The position numbers were made by a program, and so were the translations under genes. DNA of 61,406 nucleotides from Methylobacter sp. (GTDB taxonomy: Bacteria; Pseudomonadota; Gammaproteobacteria; Methylococcales; Methylomonadaceae): assembly GCA_030684815.1 (NCBI GenBank), contig JAUXXQ010000050.1:1-61406 (forward strand), written 5' to 3'. Below are positions 55,625 to 61,406 of this stretch, piece after piece. How positions within the stretch are numbered: the stretch's first letter is position 1; every line of letters starts with the position of its first letter. The notes under the pieces were generated by a model. That model saw only the letters and a program-made list of their open reading frames with translations, had not been told where the DNA came from and did not search any database.

Positions 55625-55908
55625 ATGTTTTTTGAGTGGGATGAAAACAAAAATCAGTTAAATATTCGTAAGCAGGGTGTCAGTTTTTGCGATGCAGCCT
55701 GATCCTTTTGCTTTAAGCATATTTAAGCATACCTGATGAAGAGCATTCAGAAACCGAAGAGCGTTGGCTTTTGTTGGGTAAAAATTTAAGTGAGCATTTG
55801 TTATTAGTCGTTCATGCTTTTCGATATGATGACAAAGTTAGAATTATTTCTGCTCGAAAAGCAACGGCTACAGAGACCGTAACTTATGTTAAGAGGCGTA
55901 TAAAATGA
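55625..55908 (+). pseudogene. brnT: BrnT toxin pseudogene with two frameshifts
   Basis: The start MFFEWDENKNQLNIRKQGVS, then FCDAA and a stop, matches BrnT (DUF497). The rest of the domain continues in other frames: DPFALSI, then PDEEHSETEERWLLLGKN, LLLVVHAFRYDD and VRIISARKAT. The second shift coincides with an exact 10-bp tandem duplication (TTTAAGCATA at 55712-55721 and 55722-55731). Removing one copy restores ALSIPDEEHSE. The first shift looks like a small deletion near 55700. The toxin is therefore inactive. Confidence 0.88.
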
Positions 55909-56105
55909 AAGAAGAATATGATTTTTCTAATGCCAAGCAAGGTAAATTTTATGTACCCGTTGAAAATATTCAATTACCTATTTATTTGGATAAGGATGTT
56001 ATTCAATATCTCAATGAAAAATGTCTGACTACACGGGAAAGCCTGCAATCATTGGTTAATGATTTATTGCGTAAAGATATTGAAATCGCCAAGCGAGTGA
56101 CTTAG
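55905..56105 (+). CDS. brnA: BrnA-like (CopG-type) antitoxin
   Basis: The 66-residue protein starts MKEEYDFSNAKQGKFYVP, the typical BrnA opening. A ribbon-helix-helix-like end follows (LPIYLDKDVIQYLNEKCLTT, then SLQSLVNDLLRKDIEIAK). Its ATG overlaps the toxin's final TGA (ATGA), the usual brnTA arrangement. The antitoxin frame is intact although the toxin is broken, so it is an orphan antitoxin that could still bind its own operator. Confidence 0.85.
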   Translation: MKEEYDFSNAKQGKFYVPVENIQLPIYLDKDVIQYLNEKCLTTRESLQSLVNDLLRKDIEIAKRVT

Positions 56106-56206
56106 GAACGTGCACGAAATAACTTGAGCAACTTGAAACGCTGATTCCTTTAGTACCGTGCTGTTCAAATGAAAACTTGCTCAAGTTAAAACATGCACGT
56201 TCCTTA
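56103..56206. repeat. Palindromic repeat after brnA
   Basis: The outer arms TAGGAACGTGCA / TGCACGTTCCTTA and the inner AACTTGAGCAA / TTGCTCAAGTT form a large imperfect hairpin of about 104 bp. A decayed relative is at 295-390. It lies between the two toxin-antitoxin remnants. Confidence 0.78.
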
Positions 56207-56261
56207 GTGCTGCGTAATTAAGATTTTCCTGAACCCATCCTGATTTTTTTGAGTGACTAAC

Positions 56262-56402
56262 ATGACAGCATTGCTATCCGAACGAATTACTATAGATGCA
56301 AGTATTTGTCATGGTAAACCCTGTATTCGAGGCTTACGATATCCGGTTGAAAATATTTTAGAATGGTTAAGTGCCGGCATGAGTATCGAAGAGATACTCT
56401 AG
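56262..56402 (+). pseudogene. Truncated DUF433 antitoxin-like gene
   Basis: The frame from the ATG at 56262 reads MTALLSERITIDASICHGKP, then CIRGLRYPVENILEWLSAGM, SIEEIL and stops. This is the N-terminal part of a DUF433 protein (VapB-type antitoxin-like), ending just where the family continues. The following DNA encodes the inner part of DUF4160 in another frame, so the two genes were joined by a deletion near 56398. Confidence 0.82.
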
Positions 56403-56569
56403 CAGTTTATTCAATTCTTGATGGAGCAGTTCTCGCAGGAAATTTGCCACCCAACAAACACAAGCTGGTTGTTGCTTGGCTTGAAATACATGGAGAGGAT
56501 ATGCTTGCTGATTGGAATTTGGCTGTGCAAAGCAGTAAACCTTTTCCAATTAAAGGACTCGATCAATGA
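56399..56569 (+). pseudogene. N-terminally truncated DUF4160 gene
   Basis: The frame carries SILDGAVLAGNLPPNKHKLV, then AWLEIHGEDMLADWNLAV and SSKPFPIK. These match residues 37-88 of the intact copy at 6971-7237 (SIDEGEILAGQLP ... AWIELHRDELIADWE). The N-terminal HHNTPHIHAKY block is missing, replaced by DUF433 sequence in another frame. A spurious ATG at 56363 lies in the wrong frame for DUF433. Its stop overlaps the ATG of the DUF2442 gene. Confidence 0.8.
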
Positions 56570-56823
56570 GAATTGCTGAACTTACGATACAGCCTAATTG
56601 GATAATCACTATTGTGGCTGAGGATGGTCGTGTTGGACAGTTTTATGTTGCCCCTTATCTTCAATATGAGGCATTTGAGGCACTTAAAAATCAAGGCGAA
56701 TTTGAAAAAGTTAGTAATGGTGGCTATTTTATTGAATGGGATTGCGGTGCTGATTTGTCTGTAGACACCATTGAAGCGCGATGTGATTTCACTAATAACC
56801 CACAGTTATGTCGTTCGGAATAA
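56566..56823 (+). CDS. DUF2442 domain protein (second copy)
   Basis: The 85-residue product starts MRIAELTIQPNWIITIVAED, followed by GRVGQFYVAPYL and ending NGGYFIEWDCGADLSVDTIE. It matches DUF2442, like the copy at 6727-6966, but is clearly diverged from it. The partner DUF4160 gene upstream is truncated, so this member may be non-functional or orphan. ATGA overlap shows the original operon structure. Confidence 0.82.
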   Translation: MRIAELTIQPNWIITIVAEDGRVGQFYVAPYLQYEAFEALKNQGEFEKVSNGGYFIEWDCGADLSVDTIEARCDFTNNPQLCRSE

Positions 56824-56915
56824 AGCTGCTCAAGCGTGGCGCGTGTTAGCGTTTCCGAATGTAATGCGTTTAATTAGAGGTTATATGATGAATCATTTTA
56901 AAGCGGCGGGCATTT

Positions 56916-57080
56916 ATGATTGCAATCGACACTAATGTGTTAGTGCGTTTGTTAGTTAATGATTCAGCTTCACAGACACGCACTAATATGGCTAAGGCTC
57001 TGTTAAAAAGCGTTAAGCAGTTATTTACCTTCGATAAAAAATTTGCACGATTGCAATCGGTAAAGTTACTTGAACAATAA
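56916..57080 (+). pseudogene. PIN-domain (VapC-type) toxin with an internal in-frame deletion
   Basis: The frame from the ATG at 56916 reads MIAIDTNVLVRLLVNDSASQ (a normal VapC start with the first acidic residue Asp5). After ALLKS it jumps to KQLFTFDKKFARLQSVKLLE, which is the very end of a PIN domain (FDKKFA is the last conserved acidic block). Only 54 residues remain of about 130. The middle catalytic acidic residues are gone, so it cannot be active. It stops one base before the ruvC ATG, so the decayed gene is fused to the edge of the ruv operon. Confidence 0.82.
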
Positions 57081-57572
57081 ATGCGCATTCTAGGCATAGA
57101 CCCCGGTTCCAGAATAACCGGCTACGGCATTATCGAAGATTCTTCGCGTGGTTATCAATACATCGCCAGTGGTTGCATTCGCATACAGGCGGATTATTTC
57201 CCCGACCGGCTCAAACAAATATTCGACGGCCTAGTTGAAGTGGTGGAGCGCTATCACCCGGAGCAAATGGCGATTGAGCAGGTATTCATGCATAAAAATG
57301 CCGATTCGGCGTTGAAGCTGGGGCAGGCCAGGGGTGCGGCCATTTGCGCGGTGCAGACCGCCGGTTTGCCGGTGTTTGAATATGCGGCGCGGCAAATTAA
57401 GCAGGCGATAGTCGGGAAGGGCAGTGCCGAAAAAACTCAAGTCCAACACATGGTGAAAATTCTGTTAAATATTCAAGGCGAGTTACAAATTGATGCCAGC
57501 GATGCGTTGGGCATCAGCATTTGCCATGCCCATTATCAGCAAACGGCACTGCGTTTGGGTGCATTACGATGA
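57081..57572 (+). CDS. ruvC: Holliday junction endonuclease RuvC
   Basis: RuvC cuts Holliday junctions symmetrically. The 163-residue product opens with [16 protein letters not shown] (Asp7 catalytic), then [21 protein letters not shown] and [14 protein letters not shown], where the remaining acidic residues lie. The ATG directly follows the decayed PIN-domain frame. It overlaps ruvA by 4 bp. Confidence 0.97.
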   Translation: MRILGIDPGSRITGYGIIEDSSRGYQYIASGCIRIQADYFPDRLKQIFDGLVEVVERYHPEQMAIEQVFMHKNADSALKLGQARGAAICAVQTAGLPVFEYAARQIKQAIVGKGSAEKTQVQHMVKILLNIQGELQIDASDALGISICHAHYQQTALRLGALR

Positions 57573-58171
57573 TCGGTTTTCTGCGCGGCAAGTTGGCGTT
57601 AAAAGCGCCGCCATTATTGATGCTTGATGTCAATGGCGTCGGTTATGAAGTCGAAGCGCCGATGACAACTTTTTATAACCTGCCCGTGCTCGGCACTGAG
57701 GTCATGCTGCACACGCATCTGGTGGTGCGGGAAGATGCGCACATTTTGTTCGGCTTTTCGACCGAAGCGGATCGCGCCATGTTCAGGACTTTGATTAAGG
57801 TCAATGGCGTTGGCCCTAAATTGGCGTTAGCGATTTTATCCGGGCAGAGCGCCGAAGAATTCCACCGCTGTATTCATAATAACGATACCCAAACCTTGGT
57901 GCGTTTGCCCGGCGTCGGTAAAAAAACCGCCGAGCGATTGGTCATTGAAATGCGCGACCGTCTGCCTGATTTGGGCGAGTCGGTTGATGCAACAGCCGCA
58001 GGCGCTGATAAAATGCAGCCGGTCAACAATCCTAAACAGGAGGCTATCAGTGCCTTGTGTTCGTTAGGCTATAAGCCCTTGGATGCTACTAAAATGGTGC
58101 AGCACATTAATATAGAAGGAAAAAGTTGCGAGGATATTATCCGGCTGGCGCTGCAAGGCTCCGTTAGATGA
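57569..58171 (+). CDS. ruvA: Holliday junction branch migration protein RuvA
   Basis: The product has 200 residues from the ATG at 57569 ([15 protein letters not shown]). The longer frame to 57521 overlaps ruvC and lacks support. RuvA binds four-way junctions with its OB-fold ([11 protein letters not shown]) and two helix-hairpin-helix motifs ([29 protein letters not shown]). The C-terminal domain III, which contacts RuvB, is present. ATGA overlaps join it to ruvC and ruvB. Confidence 0.97.
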   Translation: MIGFLRGKLALKAPPLLMLDVNGVGYEVEAPMTTFYNLPVLGTEVMLHTHLVVREDAHILFGFSTEADRAMFRTLIKVNGVGPKLALAILSGQSAEEFHRCIHNNDTQTLVRLPGVGKKTAERLVIEMRDRLPDLGESVDATAAGADKMQPVNNPKQEAISALCSLGYKPLDATKMVQHINIEGKSCEDIIRLALQGSVR

Positions 58172-59202
58172 TAGAAAGCGACCGTATCATCACCGCGAAC
58201 AGCCATTCGGATGAAGAGCGCCAGGATCGCGCCATTCGCCCAAAACGCTTGGCCGAGTATATTGGGCAGAAGGAGTTGCGCGAGCAAATGGAGATTTTTA
58301 TCCAAGCGGCAACGGCGCGAAAAGAGGCGCTGGATCATGTGTTAATTTTTGGTCCGCCGGGTTTGGGGAAAACCACGTTGGCCAATATTATCGCCGCTGA
58401 AATGTGTGTTAAAATTCGCCAAACTTCAGGGCCGGTACTGGATAAAGCCGGTGATTTGGCGGCATTATTGACCAATCTGGAAGCGCACGATGTGTTGTTT
58501 ATCGACGAAATTCATCGCTTAAGCCCGGCGGTTGAAGAAATTTTATATCCGGCGATGGAAGATTATCAGCTGGATTTAATGATTGGCGAAGGCCCTGCCG
58601 CACGTTCCATCAAACTGGATTTGCCGCCGTTTACGTTGGTCGGTGCAACTACGCGAGCAGGTTTGCTGACCTCGCCGTTGCGTGACCGTTTTGGCATTGT
58701 GCAGCGTCTGGAGTTTTATACCATTGAGGAATTGACCGATATTGTGACCCGTTCAGCCAAGGTGCTGGGCATTGCGATGGAGCCGCGCGGCGCGTTTGAA
58801 ATAGCCCGCCGTTCCCGTGGTACGCCGCGTATCGCCAACCGCTTGTTACGGCGAGTGCGCGATTATGCGGAAGTCAAAGGTAATGGCATCATTACCGAGT
58901 TGTTGTCGTTTAAAGCCTTGGAAATGTTAAAAGTGGACAATAACGGCTTCGATTCTTTAGACCGCAAATTGTTGTTGGCGATGATTGAAAATTTTGCCGG
59001 CGGCCCGGTGGGACTGGACACGCTGGCCGCTGCGATCAGCGAAGAACGCGGCACCATTGAAGATGTGGTGGAGCCGTATTTATTGCAGCAGGGCTTTATT
59101 ATGCGCACCCCGCGTGGCCGGGTGGTTACCCAACATGCGTATTTGCATTTTGGTTTGCAGCCGCCAAAACATTTAGGTTTAACTGAGGATTTGTTTGAAT
59201 AA
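58168..59202 (+). CDS. ruvB: Holliday junction branch migration ATPase RuvB
   Basis: The 344-residue AAA+ motor has Walker [14 protein letters not shown], Walker [12 protein letters not shown], sensor 1 [12 protein letters not shown], the arginine-containing PLRDRFGI, and the winged-helix C-terminus ([15 protein letters not shown]). Length and order match the family. It overlaps ruvA and ybgC. Confidence 0.97.
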   Translation: MIESDRIITANSHSDEERQDRAIRPKRLAEYIGQKELREQMEIFIQAATARKEALDHVLIFGPPGLGKTTLANIIAAEMCVKIRQTSGPVLDKAGDLAALLTNLEAHDVLFIDEIHRLSPAVEEILYPAMEDYQLDLMIGEGPAARSIKLDLPPFTLVGATTRAGLLTSPLRDRFGIVQRLEFYTIEELTDIVTRSAKVLGIAMEPRGAFEIARRSRGTPRIANRLLRRVRDYAEVKGNGIITELLSFKALEMLKVDNNGFDSLDRKLLLAMIENFAGGPVGLDTLAAAISEERGTIEDVVEPYLLQQGFIMRTPRGRVVTQHAYLHFGLQPPKHLGLTEDLFE

Positions 59203-59608
59203 TTTTGTCTGGCCGGTGCGCGTTTATTACGAAGACACCGATGCCGGTGGCGTGGTGTTTTACGCCAATTACCTGAAATTCTTTGAGCGGGCGCGCACTG
59301 AAATGCTCAGGGCGATGGGTTACGAGCAAGATGAACTGATGGCTAACGAAGGCGTCATTTTCGTCGTGCGTTCGGTGCAGGTCGATTATTTAAGCCCCGC
59401 CCGCTTTAATGAACTGTTACATGTTAGCGCAAGAATTAGTTTGGCTAAAAAAGCCAGCCTTACTTTTGAACAAACGATTACCCGTGGCGATGATATGTTG
59501 TGCAAAGGCAGTGTGCGAATCGCCTGTTTAGATGCACATGTTATGCGCCCGAAAGCGATTCCTGAAACTTTATTTAGAGCATTAGAGCACACCATAAATG
59601 AACACTGA
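59195..59608 (+). CDS. ybgC: Tol-Pal system-associated acyl-CoA thioesterase YbgC
   Basis: The 137-residue hotdog-fold thioesterase starts at a TTG (59195), which overlaps the ruvB stop. The motif [25 protein letters not shown] contains the catalytic Asp in DTDAGG. YbgC is the usual first gene before tolQ and acts on acyl-CoA or acyl-ACP in phospholipid-related metabolism. The tolQ ATG overlaps its end by 11 bp. Confidence 0.94.
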   Translation: MNNFVWPVRVYYEDTDAGGVVFYANYLKFFERARTEMLRAMGYEQDELMANEGVIFVVRSVQVDYLSPARFNELLHVSARISLAKKASLTFEQTITRGDDMLCKGSVRIACLDAHVMRPKAIPETLFRALEHTINEH

Positions 59609-60275
59609 TTTATCGATTTTCCATTTAGTTAAAGAAGCCAGTTTTGTAGTTCAATTCGTTATGTTGATACTGCTAATCGCCTCGGTGTCATCATGGACTT
59701 TTATTTTTACCAAACGTAAGGAGCTTAACCGGGCGATTGAAATCACCGATGAATTTGAGGAGCAATTTTGGTCCGGTGTAGTCTTGGCCGATTTGTACCG
59801 AAAATTGGCGGCTAAAGATTTCGAGCCGGAAGGTATCGAAAAAATATTTCTGGCCGGTTATAAAGAATTTTCCCGTATGCGTCAGGTTGGTAATGTCGAG
59901 CCGGGTGTGCAGGTGGAAAGCGCGCAACGGGTGATGCGGATTGAGCTATCGCGTGAGCTAGAACGTTTGGATGAGCATCTGGCTTTTTTGGCCACTGTCG
60001 GCTCAATCAGCCCTTATATCGGTTTGTTCGGGACGGTCTGGGGCATTATGAACTCATTTATGTCGCTGGGTAATGTCAAACAGGCGACCTTGGCGCAAGT
60101 GGCGCCGGGCATTGCCGAAGCCTTGATTGCAACGGCGATTGGCTTGTTTGCCGCGATTCCGGCGGTTATTGCGTACAACCGCTTTTCCACCCGATTAGAC
60201 CGGTTGACCGGCCGTTACGAGCTGTTCGTTGAAGAGTTTGTGGTGTTGTTGCAAAGACAGGCGCATCAAAAATGA
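59598..60275 (+). CDS. tolQ: Tol-Pal system protein TolQ
   Basis: TolQ forms the inner-membrane proton-driven stator with TolR. The 225-residue product has three hydrophobic helices (FVVQFVMLILLIASVSSWTFIF near residue 15-37, then two near 130-195). The conserved blocks are ATVGSISPYIGLFGTVWGIM and LAQVAPGIAEALIATAIGLF. Length and position in the ybgC-tolQ-tolR-tolA order fit. Confidence 0.96.
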   Translation: MNTDLSIFHLVKEASFVVQFVMLILLIASVSSWTFIFTKRKELNRAIEITDEFEEQFWSGVVLADLYRKLAAKDFEPEGIEKIFLAGYKEFSRMRQVGNVEPGVQVESAQRVMRIELSRELERLDEHLAFLATVGSISPYIGLFGTVWGIMNSFMSLGNVKQATLAQVAPGIAEALIATAIGLFAAIPAVIAYNRFSTRLDRLTGRYELFVEEFVVLLQRQAHQK

Positions 60276-60715
60276 GTGCGCCACAGATGGGTCGAAAAAA
60301 CGGGCGCAGAAAGCCTATGGCAGAAATCAATGTGGTGCCTTATATTGATGTGACGTTGGTGTTGCTGATTATTTTTATGATTACTACGCCGATGTTGCAA
60401 ACCGGTGTGGAAGTCGAGTTGCCTGAGGCTGAATCGGCAAGTGTAGAATCGGAAGGTGATAATTTGCCGGTGATTGTGTCCATTAATGCACAAGGCGAAT
60501 ACTATATTACTGTTGATGATCAGGAACCGGAGCTGATTCAGTCAGAAGAAGCCAGTGTCCGGGTAATGGACGTATTAAGCAGGAAACCAAAAACAAAAGT
60601 CCTGATTGGCGCTTATAAAGGCATCGATTACGGTGCGGTGGTTGCCTTAATGGCAGGGTTAAAAAACGCAGGCGTGTCCAGCGTGGGTTTAATGACAAAA
60701 TCGAGTGAACAATAG
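60272..60715 (+). CDS. tolR: Tol-Pal system protein TolR
   Basis: The 147-residue ExbD-family protein has a basic N-terminus (GRKNGRRKPMAEINVVPYID). The membrane helix carries the functional Asp (YIDVTLVLLIIFMI). The periplasmic part ends GAVVALMAGLKNAGVSSVGLM. It overlaps tolQ by ATGA and precedes tolA by 6 bp. Confidence 0.96.
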   Translation: MSAPQMGRKNGRRKPMAEINVVPYIDVTLVLLIIFMITTPMLQTGVEVELPEAESASVESEGDNLPVIVSINAQGEYYITVDDQEPELIQSEEASVRVMDVLSRKPKTKVLIGAYKGIDYGAVVALMAGLKNAGVSSVGLMTKSSEQ

Positions 60716-60721
60716 ATTTTG

Positions 60722-61406
60722 ATGGACAGTAAAAAGAGATTTACATGGCCAATCATTTTGGCCTTAGCTTTACATGGTACGATTTTGGCGTTGTTTGCCT
60801 TAAGCGCGTTATTAAAGCCCGATAAATTATTGGAGACAAATGCGGCGCCGGAAATTATCCATGCTGAAATTATTGAAGAAAATACGGTTAATAACTTAGC
60901 AGATGTTGCTGCGGAGCCTGTAAAGCAAGAAACTGTGAGCAAGCAGGAAGTTGAGCGTGTAGAGCCGCGGGTGGCAGAAGTGCCGACGGTTGTCGAAGAA
61001 GAGGGGGTTAAGGTAGAGGCGGCAGAGCAGGTAAAAGCGGAAGCAGCCAGAGCCGCAGCGCAAGCCAAAGCCAAAGCTGCAGAACAGGCTAGACAAGCTG
61101 AAATGGACAAGGCAAAAGCCGAGGCAGCGGCGGAAGCGGCCAAAGCGAAAGCCGCCGCCGAAAAGGCCGAGGCTGCCGCACAAGCCAAAGCGGAAGCGGC
61201 CAAAGCCAAAGCTGCCGCCGAAAAGGCCGAGGCTGCCGCGCAAGCCAAAACGGAAGCGGCCAAAGCCAAAGCTGCCGCCGAAAAGGCCGAGGCTGCCGCA
61301 CAAGCCAAAGCGGAAGCGGCCAAAGCCAAAGCTGCCGCCGAAAAGGCCGAGGCTGCCGCGCAAGCCAAAACGGAAGCGGCCAAAGCCAAAGCTGCCGCCG
61401 AAAAGG
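60722..61406 (+). CDS. tolA: Tol-Pal system protein TolA, partial (runs off the right edge)
   Basis: TolA is the inner-membrane protein that links TolQR to TolB and Pal across the periplasm. The ATG at 60722 gives MDSKKRFTWPIILALALHGT, with a single membrane helix (about residues 10-32). A Glu/Val-rich stretch and then a long Ala/Lys/Glu helical domain II follow, made of tandem 20-residue units (AEAAKAKAAAEKAEAAAQAK). The window ends inside this domain, so domain III is not visible. The antisense Ala-rich frame is an artefact of the composition. Confidence 0.95.
   Translation, partial: MDSKKRFTWPIILALALHGTILALFALSALLKPDKLLETNAAPEIIHAEIIEENTVNNLADVAAEPVKQETVSKQEVERVEPRVAEVPTVVEEEGVKVEAAEQVKAEAARAAAQAKAKAAEQARQAEMDKAKAEAAAEAAKAKAAAEKAEAAAQAKAEAAKAKAAAEKAEAAAQAKTEAAKAKAAAEKAEAAAQAKAEAAKAKAAAEKAEAAAQAKTEAAKAKAAAEK
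61126..61406 (+). repeat. Tandem 60-bp repeat inside tolA, with a 120-bp higher-order period
   Basis: The unit is exactly 60 bp (20 codons). Copies alternate between GCACAAGCCAAAGCGGAAGC and GCGCAAGCCAAAACGGAAGC, so that 61201-61320 and 61321-61406 are identical over the visible length. This indicates recent duplication of a two-unit block. At least four units are visible, and the array continues beyond the window. Confidence 0.95.

Noticed and set aside
60628-61389. 253-codon reverse Ala/Leu/Ser-rich frame opposite tolA
   Set aside because: It is the complement of the TolA Ala/Lys/Glu repeats and is compositional.
61126-61406. Possible CRISPR-like array
   Set aside because: The units are 60 bp, in frame and adjoining without unique spacers; they encode the TolA helical repeat.

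Overview
The window is a chromosomal segment of a gammaproteobacterium. Evidence is the conserved gene order: accA-tilS-pyrG-kdsA-eno-ftsB-ispD-ispF, nlpD-rpoS, mobB-moeA, serA-serB and yebC-ruvCAB-ybgC-tolQRA. Protein flavour (PilZ and c-di-GMP proteins, a K+-type pyrophosphatase, many PAS kinases) would fit a Methylococcales-type organism. That is a guess, because no methane-oxidation gene lies here. I found no rRNA, tRNA or CRISPR array.

Layout. 1-140: tail of a membrane-protein gene, then repeats. 551-11400 (minus strand): housekeeping cluster whose order, in transcription direction, is accA, tilS, pyrG, kdsA, eno, ftsB, ispD, ispF. Small accessory genes sit in three of its junctions: DUF4160/DUF2442, Uma2 and an AAA ATPase/DUF4276 pair. 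11780-28547 (plus strand): a PilZ protein followed by a 16-kb signalling cluster. 28782-33901 (minus strand): a membrane protein fused to a spermidine-synthase fold, a PilJ/PAS/GGDEF diguanylate cyclase, and tsaB. 33993-36343: an AT-rich decayed island holding two unknown genes, a restriction-enzyme tail, a REP-associated transposase with its REP hairpins, and a broken PemK/MazF toxin. 36424-42749: a DinG-family helicase, an NlpC/P60 lipoprotein, a NitT/TauT-type ABC transporter and small secreted proteins. 42775-55603: rpoS, nlpD, a J-domain protein, mobB/moeA, hppA, an L,D-transpeptidase, serA/serB and yebC. 55625-57080: a graveyard of toxin-antitoxin fragments splitting yebC from ruvC. 57081-61406: ruvCAB, ybgC, tolQR and the start of tolA, cut by the window end in a long Ala/Lys/Glu repeat.

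The most interesting system is the signalling cluster at 12754-28547. It encodes three large hybrid histidine kinases, three histidine-phosphotransfer (Hpt) domains, eleven receiver domains (one degenerate), a periplasmic ligand-binding protein, and both a c-di-GMP synthase (GGDEF with I-site) and a likely c-di-GMP hydrolase (HD-GYP). One kinase carries two almost identical tandem PAS domains with the haem-ligand His and distal Arg of FixL oxygen sensors, produced by a recent 384-bp duplication. A second carries a LOV-like PAS with the photoactive Cys motif. The third is translationally coupled to a urea/amide-type binding protein. I infer a multi-input phosphorelay (oxygen, blue light, periplasmic solute) that converges on c-di-GMP. 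The wiring is inferred from domain content and proximity, not shown by the sequence.

Several families of hairpin repeats are scattered between genes, including nested palindromes and a family shared by three distant intergenic sites.
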